A stretch of DNA of 64,000 nt. Origin: Amyloporia xantha. Taxonomy: Eukaryota; Basidiomycota; Agaricomycetes; Polyporales; Adustoporiaceae. Where the stretch lies: positions 806,001 through 870,000 of the forward strand of contig JAYKKR010000014.1 in the NCBI GenBank assembly GCA_036971615.1, read 5' to 3'. Position numbers and translations under genes: made by a program. The notes below the pieces were generated by a model that saw only the letters and a program-made list of their open reading frames with translations, did no database searches and had not been told where the DNA came from. Positions 20,843-30,749 of this stretch are shown here, one piece after another (the first letter of the stretch is position 1; each line of letters opens with the position of its first letter).

Positions 20843-23764
20843 ATGCCCATTGACCATGATCAGCGGTCCACACGGAACGACAGGCCTCGGAAGCACAACA
20901 GCGGTGCCAGCAGTAATGACGAGTCTGGACATGCAGCCACATCGACAAAGTCTCGAGAGGAGCGGCCGATGAAACAGGGCGACAACAAGGCCTCGGCTGC
21001 CAATGTCAGCACCAGCAGTGACGAGGATTCAGGGAATGGAGGCAAGCGGGCGAAGTCGCCAGGCCCGCCGTTCACGCAAAGGCAGAAGCCCAGGCGGAGG
21101 GCGGATTCGAGCTCGAGTCGCAGCTCCAATGGCGAGGACGACCGCCGCGACAAAGGCAAGGGGGTGAAGGTGCGAGGCGAGCGGCAGAAGAAACGCAAGA
21201 AACACAAGAAGAAAACACCTTCAAGTGGGTCTTCGAGCAGCGAAGAGGACTCCAGCGGCGAAGACGAGCGCAGTCTTACACCAGGGGCGCAGTCGGCGGA
21301 GAGCAACAAGAAGAAACGTATGTTTTGGACGGCGGACCAGAAGGCGTGGTTGTTGGATCAAACCGAGGTCTTCAAGAATCTCCCTAAGAAATCCAACGAG
21401 CGTGCCAATTTCAAAAAGAACACCCTCGAACAGGCATGGCAGAAATGGAAATGGAATATCAGCCATGGAGATCTCGAAGCGGTAAGCGTCCACCTTCGTC
21501 CCCTTTTTCTGTTGTTGATCTTGCCCATGACTTGCAGAGCTTGAATCATTGGTTCAGCAACTCGACAAAAGCCGGCTACACACCTCCCGTCTACAAGGGC
21601 AAGTCGATCGTTGGCCGTCATACGCGCGACCCGGGCCCGTCAAGACTCTGGTCTCAAGTGTCTGCGAACAAGGAGTACGTGGACAGCCTACTCGCTAAAC
21701 TCAATCCACCGCAAGACGAGCGAGCCGGAAGACGTCAGCAACTCGTCGCCGAATGCTTCAAGAAGCTGAGCAAAAGGGAACGTCACGAGTGGGAAAAGAA
21801 AGCGAAGGATTTAAAGATGCTGCCTGCGACACAGGACAGCATCGCGAAGTGAGTCGAAGATAACATGGCCATGAAGTATGGCATGGACTGACTCGTGTTC
21901 CTAGGAACCAACTCCATGTGTTCTCGGATATCGCGACGTCGCTCAGCGACCTCATTGGTGACCAGCGCGACCAGATCGGCGATGCCGTATTCTACGTGCG
22001 TGCAGCGTATCTCGATACGGTTGGCAAGCGCCATCACGCCTCGTACGTATGATTCACAAGGCTGATGTATTCCGTGCTCACACTCTACGTACAGCTTTGA
22101 CGTGACAAAACCAGGTCAAGAAATTACATTTGGCAATTACAAGGGCGGGCCTCCGCAGCCAGAGGATGATCGTTGGGAGGGGTACATAGAGGAAGTGTTG
22201 CGTAAGTACTTGGCAGTTCGTACAGTGCACCCGACTGACGATCAAGCATTTAGCCACGCGGCCGCTAGGTCTCGAGTTCGGCATTCAATACGATTCGAAG
22301 AACAAGCCAATTCTGCCTGCTTGGGATGAGAACTGGAGGGCGTCGGACGGTGCGAAGACTTTGTATGCCTACATAGAGGCTCTTTGGGGTACGTCAGTGT
22401 GTCCCTTGGGATGATTTGTAGCTGACAGATCACCTCAACGTCATGTAGCTCATGCCTATTTTGGCTATAGTAGTTGCCCCCCTCTCGACTGGGAGGTGCT
22501 GGCAGAGCCTGATGGGGACATCCTGCCGACGTACTGGCGTGGAGGAAGGCTCGGCAATCCTGCGATCATTCCGGCAAGCGCGCTCATTGCGCTATACGGG
22601 AAGATTTGGGAGAGCCAAGATACTGAGGAAGCACTCAGCTTCAACGTGCCGCCTAGCTATAAGGCAGTCAAAGCCGAGGAGGCTGCGTCTGCGGGTCCAT
22701 CCGGAGCGACTTATGTTTCCTCAGACGACGACAATCGCCGAAACAAGAAATCGGGCAAGAAGCCGTCGAGGGACCAGGAGGGTTCACGATCACCTAAGGC
22801 CCGATCGGAGGAGCGATCGGAGCATGTCGAGCCCATGGAGAGCAACGATGAACAGCCAGATCAGCGCAAGAAGACCGAGCACAACGAGCGATCGACAAGC
22901 GAGCGGCGCGACCGTAACGAGACGGAACGCGGTGAGAAGCGCGACCGACGAGGCGCAGACGAGCAACGGAGGGAGGACCAGTACCACGCCGGGAGCGAGC
23001 AGCAGAAGCAGAATAAGGAAAAGGAGAACGACGAGGCGGATGAGGATGAGCCAAAGGTACCGGGAAATGAAGAACACGTCATCGCTGACGAGGGTCGGGA
23101 AGGCCGGGGCAAGGGGAAGCAGCGTGAGCATGAGGTGAAGGGTGACAACCGTGACGAAGAGGGAGTTGTGGTAGAGGAAACACGTGAGGATGGTCATGGC
23201 GGGGATAATAACGAACGGTACAGTGCTCTTAGACTCGTTTCCTTTGATTAGGGGGGTCTGACTTACTTTGATAGACATAACACGCGGCGTAATCAGACGT
23301 CACGCTCGCCGTCGCCAGAGAAAGACAACACACGGCGCGATCGGAAGTCGACGTCACGCTCGCCGTCGCCAGAGAAAGACCGTAAGACACGGCGCGATCG
23401 GAAGTCACGCTCGCCGTCGCCTGAGAAAGACGCAGACACGAAGTCAAAGAAACAACCGCGCAAGCATGGTTCCATCTCGCCGTCGCTGGACCATAACACG
23501 CGGCGTCAGCAGAAGTCACGCTCGCCGTCACCAGAGAAAGAGCCAGACATCACGGAGAAAGTTCACGAGGGCGCCAAGTCACAGAAACGACCGCGCAAGC
23601 GTGGATCGATCTCGCATTCGCGTGGCAGTGGAGATGAAGATATGGGGGGTAGGAATGAGGAGGGGATATCAACTCGCTTGCGAAAGCGTGCGCGGAAGGA
23701 GGATGAAGGGCAAATAGTGGAGGATGAAGGGAGAAAGCTACGGTGGGTCACCTGCGCTGTGTAG
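20843..23764 (+). CDS. KDZ cargo gene 3, large charged protein with SRSPSPEKD repeats
   Basis: ATG at 20843. Exon 1 (20843-21481) is Ser/Lys/Asp-rich with basic runs and ends in FWTADQKAWLLDQ ... FKKNTLEQAWQKWKWN, a Trp-rich module. Exon 2 begins at 21538 (SLNHWFSNSTKAGY). Further short introns at about 21850, 22050, 22200 and 22390 lead to a folded part (VFSDIATSLSDLIGDQRDQ, FGNYKGGPPQPEDDRW, ENWRASDGAKTLYAYIEALW) and then a long Arg/Glu/Asp-rich stretch to about 23215. An intron GTACAG...GATAG (about 23218-23274) joins an exon with four SRSPSPEKD units and ends VTCAV at 23764; without splicing translation stops at 23251. SR/SP-type repeats are typical of RNA-processing or chromatin proteins. 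One more 3' exon to 23928 is possible. Function unknown. Confidence 0.68.
23279..23550 (+). repeat. coding tandem repeat, SRSPSPEKD units in cargo gene 3
   Basis: Units around TCACGCTCGCCGTCGCCAGA recur at about 23299, 23353, 23404 and 23516, separated by CGGCGCGATCGGAAG. The spacing is about 50-55 bp in the first three. The repeat keeps the reading frame. Confidence 0.8.
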
Positions 23765-23929
23765 GTATCGACATGCTGACGGTGGTTCAGCAGCTCTGCA
23801 GGTACCGAGAAACGCGGGAGAGCACCGACCAGCAGAGGCCAATCCGGAAGAGCACCGACCAGCAGAGGGCAACCTGTAGCTCGGGGCTCGCGTGGAGGCC
23901 GAAGGACATAAGGATCATTGTTAGCTGAT

Positions 23930-24842
23930 GTTTATTGTTGCAGCTTCAGGTTAATCATCTCCGGCTTGCGTGAACTATCGTTCACTGTGTTGGGTTTAGG
24001 TTAAACGTCCCCTTTCGTTAACTGGTCGCGGAGTCGTGTTAATCGTTAGTGCAGTTTTTTAACTAGGGTTCATTGTTTTGGATGAAGTTTAACCATACAC
24101 TTGTGTTCATCTCTGCAGACTTATGTTAATCATCTACCTGCTTGAGTTAACAGTGGTTTATTGTTTTGGACTTAGGTTAACTGTTCGCGTTCATTAACTA
24201 ATGTTTATTGTTCACTTTCATTAACTAATATTGATCATGGTGGACTTATGTTAACCATTTGGCCAGTTGGGTTAACTAGTGTTCATTATTTTGGATGTGA
24301 CTGTTCACTTTCATTAACTTGTTCCAGACTTGACTGTTGACTTTCATTAACTAATGGTTAACTTTGTGGACTTACATTGATCATCTAGTCAGTGCAGTTA
24401 TTTAGCATTTCTTGTTTTAGACTGAGGTTATCTGAACCTGAACTTGTGATTAAGGATGTGATTATCAGAATGTCTGAGTTAAACTTGAAGGTTAGAAAAA
24501 GATAACCGTTATATATGAATCAGTTAATGATGTTTATGAAATGGTTAAGTTATTATGAATGTGATGACCAACTGTAATGTTTATGAAAGGGTTAAGTTAC
24601 TATGAACCTGATGGTAAACTGGAGAGATAATCTTAGGTTAACAATTGAACCTGATAGTTAACTGTACAGATAATCCAAGGTTAACAATAGAGATAAACAT
24701 GATGGTAAACTTTAGAGATGATCCTAAGTTAACCATGGAGATAAACCTGTGATTATCTTAACACATGTTAAGAAATGGACTTCCTGACCCAATTTTTCTG
24801 CTAGTTAATGAGATTGATAACCCTTATTATTTGAGAAAGATG
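23930..24842. other. AT-rich right arm of the KDZ element with terminal inverted repeat
   Basis: No gene. Dense GTTAAC, GGTTAAC and TTCATTAACTA motifs, loosely periodic (ACTTATGTTAA, GTTAACTAGTGTTCATT), mirror the left arm in composition. The outer about 90 bp (24753-24842) is the right inverted repeat. Confidence 0.75.
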
Positions 24843-24850
24843 CTCCTTCC
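24843..24850. repeat. right target site duplication of the KDZ element
   Basis: CTCCTTCC, identical to 9790-9797, bordering integrase core codons on the right. Confidence 0.92.
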
Positions 24851-25389
24851 GGTCGGGCGGCACCAAGTAAGTAGCTTCCGCCAGGTCGAAAGGGAAGACT
24901 GGTTCGATCCCGTGCGCGATAAAGAAAGGCGAAGTGCCCGTCGATTTCTGAATCGTCACCCGTTCCGCCCAAAACACAGCATGCATCACCTTAGGCCACC
25001 CCTTCTCGTTCCCTCCGCAAAGCTTAACCGCTGCTTCCCGTACGTCCCGGTGCCTCCGCTCCACGATCCCGTTCGCTTGTGAGTTGTACGCTGAGATTCG
25101 AATATGGTTGATTTTGTACCGTTCCCGCAAGTGTTCCAACGCCGCGACAAATGGTGTCCCGTTATCCGTAACAATCTCCTCCACCGCTCCCCACCGACAC
25201 AGCAGCTCCTCGTAGATGAAGTTCCCAATCGTAACTCCCGTCTCCTTCCGCAGCATCCGCCATTCCGGGTAAGACGACAGGGAACAACGCGCTTGGACGA
25301 TATGCGTGTACCCGTATGCTGTTGGCATGTGCATCGAGTCCATGTGCACCTTCGAAAACAGCCCCCCCGGCATAGGTACCGTCGGTGCA
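24843..25389 (-). pseudogene. pol: gypsy copy B integrase catalytic core, cut on both sides
   Basis: An rve-type integrase core. The three acidic residues stand in VHMDSMHMP, VTDNGTPF and ANGIVERRHRDVREA, the D-D-E triad. It is followed by the substrate-side motifs HAVFWAERVTIQKSTG and SPFFIAHGIEPVFPFDL and ends PPDRKE at the KDZ junction. Its N-terminal neighbour, the H2C2 head, is at 28161-28340, separated by the 2.8-kb insertion. No stop lies within the fragment. Confidence 0.9.
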
Positions 25390-26858
25390 TCAGGAAAAAC
25401 ACTTTTTCTCTGGGGTAACCTAGGGTGCTCTGAGATATATGAGGTTTCCCAGAGTAACTCAGACTATCTCAGAGCATTTGAGGTTAACCTGAGTTGCTCT
25501 GAGTTGCTCTGAGATAATTCAAATTTCTCAGAGCATCCTAGGCTAGCTTCTGTTTCTTTGAGCAACTCAAGCATATTTTTTAAATCTACAGCGCATTATT
25601 TCTGAATAATATACAACAGCTATATTGTTCTACTATTTGCTTTCATTCTCTTCACTTTCTATGCTTTATTAAGATGATTTACTTAAATATAGTATGTGAA
25701 GGTGATCTATCATACAAATGATAATGGAGATATTGATTATGAGAAATGCACACTCACACAGAACAAACACAGAGCTGTTGGATAGCAGGGATCTAGTAGA
25801 GAGAGAAAAAGAATGATATAGACATTGAATGGTATGAAAAGAGTGTAGATAAGCAGAAAGTAGACGGAGAAGTGAAAACATGATGTGTATACTCATTGCT
25901 GTGCTGCTTCAGTCATTCCCCTCTCCTTATCTCATTTCTACTCCATCTATCCACTAGCTCCTCTTTCCACTGACAGCTAACAGTCAAAAGTCAGAGATCA
26001 GAGGGTCAGAGATAAAACAGGAGAAGACGCATCTCAGAATTGAGAATCTTGACTCTGGTCAAGGAAATAGACTGAAACTGGATGGATTAGTGAGTAAAGA
26101 AGTATTAGATAGTTGGATAATGTGATAGATCAGTGCAGGAATAGATAGAGAAGGATACATATGAACAATAGGAGAATGAGGAGGAGGTCATTCAAAATGC
26201 GACCATAGAATGGAAACTGCTGGATGCGGACCCCACAATGTATATATCGTCTGAAAGCCTGTGATTAGGGCTTTCATTCTATCCAACAATCAAAGGAAAC
26301 CATCCATGGGTTCCTGAGATATGGACAAGACGAAGTTTTTGATGAAAGACAGCAATAGAAGACGAAGGAGTGGACGGATTCGGATGAGCAAGGGCTCATC
26401 TGGAAGGGCTTGACAATGCGAATAGAATGGTATAAAAGCGAAAGGATAACTCACAATGGATCCCCAGTTATCCTCTGATCAAAACCTCAAAAAAGCGCCC
26501 ATTCCATGTCCAACCCTCCAACCCCTCCAAATCTCCTTCCAAACTCCACCCAGCAGGCTTAGACAGTCCTGGTACTATTCCCAAAGGCAAGGGAATAAGG
26601 AATAGAGAAGGAATACTCACAGAAATTCCCAGATAGTGCAGACCAGAGACAGTGCAACCGTCTGTGATCACTCAAGTTCCAGTGAATAAAGATGCCCAGA
26701 AGCCATAGATAGTGAGCTCCAGTCCCTAGTCAACAGTTTTTGAGATCCAAGACAGCAGATAGCATAGATACAGAAAGGTAGCAGCAAGAAGGAATGGCTG
26801 AGGAGAAGTGCAAATGCGTCTAAGTCCCTGCTGACCCTAATCTGGGGTTTCCAAAACA

Positions 26859-26888
26859 GGTGTCAGTTTGACGCGACAAACTGACACC
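26859..26888. repeat. 12-bp perfect hairpin
   Basis: GGTGTCAGTTTG and its reverse complement CAAACTGACACC flank a 6-base loop within the AT-rich body of the 2.8-kb element. It could mark a small nested insertion or its ends. No flanking duplication is evident. Confidence 0.5.
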
Positions 26889-27254
26889 CAAATGAGGCAC
26901 TCATGGTCGTTCATTCTCTTCTTCCTCAACACCCACCTTGCTTCATCTTCTTTTATGCTACTTCACATTTCTGCTTGGCTTCTGTTCAGTCATTCCTTGT
27001 TCTTCTCATCTCTGGGCTATATCTGGTAACTTCTAGTAGTCTGTGGCTGTCTCTCTGGCTGGTACTGCCTCAAGTATGGTGATGTGCTGGCAGAGCATAT
27101 GGGTCGTTAGGAGTTGTGGGCACAGATAAGTCCATATCTTCTTTCTATTCTCATCTGTATCTATGAATAGCTGACACTACTTCTATCTCTAATCACAATC
27201 CAAATCACCAACATTGAAGGTTGGCTGTTGGCTGTCATCATGCGACAGCAAAGC

Positions 27255-27800
27255 AATGTAAGTCTGTCCATAATTCCCTTTCAGGCTGACATGTCCATTG
27301 CATTCAATAGATATGACATGCTTTGTGCATGAATTCATGCTTTTGTAAGACTTGTAAAGGATGGTGAGTCGTCATCTATAATTTCGAATTTTGATGAGAA
27401 TACATACTCCTAACATGTAAGTCGTTCATTTGCTCCTCATTTCTTAGCTGCTCTAAATTATTGTATCTACAGACTTGTGCGACATGATAAAAACTGATTC
27501 TGATTGTGACAATGTCAGGTAAGTTGCTCACTTCTATCTCAATTCCTTTGTTGATCGCTTTGTTGATTCTTAGAGTATTATCACCTATGCCATTCGGCTT
27601 CAGTTTACTGTGACAAGACGATTTATGTGAGTACTTTGTCTTGCTCCTTCAACTAATTGGACTTTACCTGAATTCTTCTATTAGATTCTCTTATATTTTG
27701 GCCACACAACAAAATATCTTCATTGATCTTGTGTACGTCTTTCAGCTTTGTGTTTTATATTCCTGTATACTGAATAATAACATTAGTTTGGTAATGTGGA
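27255..27800 (+). other. ladder of consensus splice donors and acceptors without a coding frame
   Basis: Strong donors GTAAGT or GTGAGT occur at about 27261, 27364, 27418, 27519 and 27627, each followed within 30-60 bp by a pyrimidine-rich AG. The segments between are 40-60 bp. One pair joins into an open hydrophobic run (SIITYAIRLQFTVTRR), but no long frame results. It may be a decayed captured gene or a spliced non-coding transcript. Confidence 0.35.
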
Positions 27801-28160
27801 GATTTCTGTCTTGAGCTATCACATTGGACGTAATTATTATGGCTGCTAGTATTAGATTATCTTTAGTGTGTATATTATTTGCGAATATACTGCTATATTC
27901 TATTATAATCCTGTAACCTTGAGAGTGCTCTGATACAAACTATAATGAGGTGTGAGAGACGACAAAAGACTACATAGGGTCATCTAGGAGTACTCTCAGG
28001 CTACTCTCAGGTTACTCTGGGTTACTCTGAGAAATAAATCTCATGTCAACTAAGTTTAAGAGCACTCTGGCTACTCTGAGTACTTTGAATACTCTGAAGT
28101 CTCTAGGATGCTCTTGGATGCTCTTAGAGCAGCCTGGGACTAATATGGTTTTTCCTGATG

Positions 28161-30330
28161 ACTGGGATGTGGTACTTGTGCACCTTGCGGAGCTGACACT
28201 CATGGCAGCTTCCCACATACCATTTTACGTCATGATCGAGACTAACCCACCAGAATCGTTCGAGGAGCCGGGCGCGCACCGTGAAGATCCCTTTGTGCCC
28301 GAGGGAGTCGTGCGCCTCTTTCATCAGGCCGTACCGCTTCCCTTTCTCCACCACCACCTTGTGCTTCCCTCCTTTATCTTTCTTCCAGAGCCTCCCCCCT
28401 TTGACAAAGAACTTGCTAGCGTAACGGACGAACGAGGTGAACTGTCTTTCGTCCATTCCTTCCGGCCGCCTCGGGTCTCGTAGAAATTCGTCTACCTTCC
28501 GCACCCTTTCCTCCCGCGCCCTCCGTTGCCGACCTCTGGGATCTCTACCCCCTCTCCCGCGTCCAGCGACCACACCATCAGTCCCTCCTCGTCCCTCTTC
28601 CCTCCCGGCGTATTCAAGACCTCCATGGTGAACGCGTAGGCCTCGTCAATCCACTCTTCGAAGTCATCTTCCTCTTCCGGGTCTTCCTCTGCTGCTCCCC
28701 GCCGCGAAAGCCCATCCGCCCCCGCATGCCGTTCCCCGGCACGTGTACCAGCTTGAAGTCGAATAGGAGGATCCCAGCGATCCATCTGTTGATAGTGGCG
28801 TTTGGTTGGATGTCTGGGTTATTTAGCATCCCCTTAATATATTTGGCGTCGACTTCGACGACCAGCTTCTTCACTCCGATAATGTAGATCCGGCACGCTC
28901 GCAGCGCCCGGAACAACCCAAACAGCTCCAGCTTGGCTTGCGAGTATCGGGATTCGCGTTCGTTCCACGTTATGGACCCGAACCGGTTTGGCCTTCTCTT
29001 CCCGTCCTCCCCTTTCTGTAAGATCACGAACCCCACCCCGATCCACGATGAATCCACCGCCAGAATCACCTCCCGTTCGGACCCATAGTCAATCGGGACG
29101 AGCGCGGGCGAGTTGATTACTGCGTCCTTCAGCTTCCCCATGGCGTCCTCCTGCGCCTCCTCCCATACGAAGTCGGCTCCCTTCCGAAGCAGGTCGTTGA
29201 GTGGGCGCGCCATTTTTCCGAAGTCCTTTACGAACATCCGCACCAGCCCGCAGGTCCCCAAAAATCCTCGCACGTTTGTTACCGTCTCGCACCGCGGCCA
29301 ATCCTTGATCTTCTGCACTCGGGATTCCTCCGGGACCCTCCCCTCGTACGTGCATCGGTGCCCTACCACCACCACCTCTGGAACGCACAAATACGCCTTC
29401 TTCCCCGAGAACGTCCCTCCCACATTCCCGATCCGTTGCAACACCCGATTTACGTTCTGTAGGTGTTCCCACACGAATCGCCTTATTCCTGGATTCCCCT
29501 CGATTGTCTCATACCCCCCCCTCCAGCTCGTACCGGGTCTTTGGCCCCTTAATTGGCACGTCGTCGATGAACGGGACCGTGACATGCGGAATCTCGTCCT
29601 GCAGGATGAAGGTCACATCCCCATGCATAATTTGCGCAGAATTGGTATACCCCATCGGAATCGAGGTCAGCCGAAATGCCCCCAGCGGCGTCTGGAACGA
29701 GGTGATGTCCCGAGACCGGGCGTCCAGGGTCCGCTGGTCGAAAGCTACGTATAGGTCCAGGATCCCATAACATCCCCTTCCCCCAAAGGACTCCGCCAAA
29801 TGTTCTACCAGTGGGGGAACCGCCGCGTCCTTGATAGCTACGCCGTTTAGGGGTTGTAGATCGTGCACCAACCGGAGGGACTTCCCGTCTTTCTTTACTA
29901 CGCAGAACCACCTGGACCGGTACGACGAGTTCGAAGGCTCGTACACCCCTGAAGCGATCTTGTCCTTGATGATTTGTACAACCTGATCAAAGATTCCCGG
30001 CGGGATAGGGATGTTCTTCAGCACCCACGGAACGTGTTCCACCGTCGGAATCATGACCGGGTCGAAGTATTCGTCCGAGAACCTTCCCTTCTCCGTCTTG
30101 TCCCAGGCGAACACCCGCTCGTGCTGTCCCACTAAAAAGTCCACCAACTTCACTTCCTCTGGCCACAGGAATCCCCCTCCCCTACGTCCAACGCCTTCCT
30201 CCGCTCGTCCGTATAACGCCCCTGCGGGTGGAACTCGGGCGGCCGACGAGGTAGTTCCGGTAGGTTCCTCAGGGGGTCCCCTGGCGCTCTTCGCACGATT
30301 CGAAATTCTTCAGGTAGTGTCGTCGCCACC
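28161..30330 (-). pseudogene. pol: gypsy copy B pol: RT, RNase H and integrase zinc head, frameshifted
   Basis: RT is readable from 30153 to 29509 with the same blocks as copy A, including FIDDV. At about 29513 one extra C in a run (ATACCCCCCCC) shifts the frame relative to copy A. RNase H continues in another frame (29450-28790) with AVDSSWIGVGFVI, WNERESRYSQAKLELFGL (the E motif) and VEVDAKYIKGML. A second shift near 28745 leads to the linker GADGLSRRGAAEED. Then comes the integrase head SLGHKGIFTVRARLLERFWW ... CHECQLRK (H-x-H-C2 type), ending HKYHIPV at the 2.8-kb insertion. So this copy is defective at sites different from copy A. Confidence 0.9.
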
Positions 30331-30749
30331 GGCCTTACCTTGTTCGCTACCTTCTTGTAGGCGTACGCATGTACCACCTCGTCTTCTTCTACCCAGAATC
30401 CTTCCTTCCCGCTCCTTCCGCTCCCTTCCGGCACTACAAGTCCTCCCTCCCGCGTTAGGTGTATCCTCTTCTTCCCTGCTTGCACCACCAGTGGTCGTTC
30501 GTTCATCTTGGGTTCGCGCGGCACATAGGAGGAAACAGAAATGCATTGAGACTGAATATCCTTGCCGATACATGATATGTGCGAATTGTCCAGACGAGAC
30601 GACGACACCCGGGTGCGATTACCCCCTCTTCTTCCCCCCGCGCAGTGCTCCTCTCCGCCGATTTGCCTGCTCTATCTATCGGGTCGGAAGGGGTATACAG
30701 AGAGTATAAACGTACGAGTGCGTCTCCGCGGGCGTTGCCCGCATCCTCG

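Larger units (their letters stand above)
9798..24842 (-). mobile_element. 15,045-bp KDZ-superfamily DNA transposon
   Basis: The ends are fixed by the 8-bp duplication CTCCTTCC and by restoration of the integrase frame. The two ends are imperfect inverted repeats. About 60 bp in, the left reads AGGGTAGGGAAGTCCATTAC and the right, reverse-complemented, TTGGGTCAGGAAGTCCATTT, with matching context on both sides for roughly 90 bp. Inside are one transposase gene (minus) and three unknown genes (plus). AT-rich arms (9.8-11.07 and 23.9-24.84 kb) are dense in GTTAAC. KDZ transposons are known as large fungal elements, sometimes linked to TET/JBP genes; no TET/JBP motif is seen here. The strand given is that of the transposase. 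Confidence 0.9.
25388..28160. mobile_element. 2.8-kb non-autonomous TIR element inside the integrase gene
   Basis: The ends are exact inverted repeats CATCAGGAAAAAC (25388-25400) and GTTTTTCCTGATG (28148-28160). Subterminal zones on both sides (25405-25560 and 27988-28135) are packed with TCTGAG/CTCAGA and GGTTAC/GTAACC words. The middle is AT-rich and has no ORF that looks like a transposase. It interrupts the integrase between its H2C2 head and core. If the element proper starts at CAGG, the flanks share only AT, so the target duplication is at most 2 bp, and removing it leaves the pol frame off by one. Superfamily not assignable. Confidence 0.75.

Noticed and set aside
23279..23550. CRISPR-like spaced repeat
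   Set aside because: The repeats are coding SRSPSPEKD units in frame with the gene, in a eukaryote, without spacers of even length.
16892..23764. TET/JBP dioxygenase gene as KDZ cargo
   Set aside because: Looked for the HxD...H dioxygenase signature and its surroundings in the three cargo proteins; none found.
9798..24842. Starship-type giant cargo element
   Set aside because: No tyrosine-recombinase captain (DUF3435-like) is present; the transposase is clearly KDZ and the target duplication is 8 bp.
26859..26888. Hairpin as the end of a second KDZ element, because GGTGTCAG also occurs at the KDZ left end
   Set aside because: Eight bases only; the following sequence does not match the KDZ end and no duplication flanks it.
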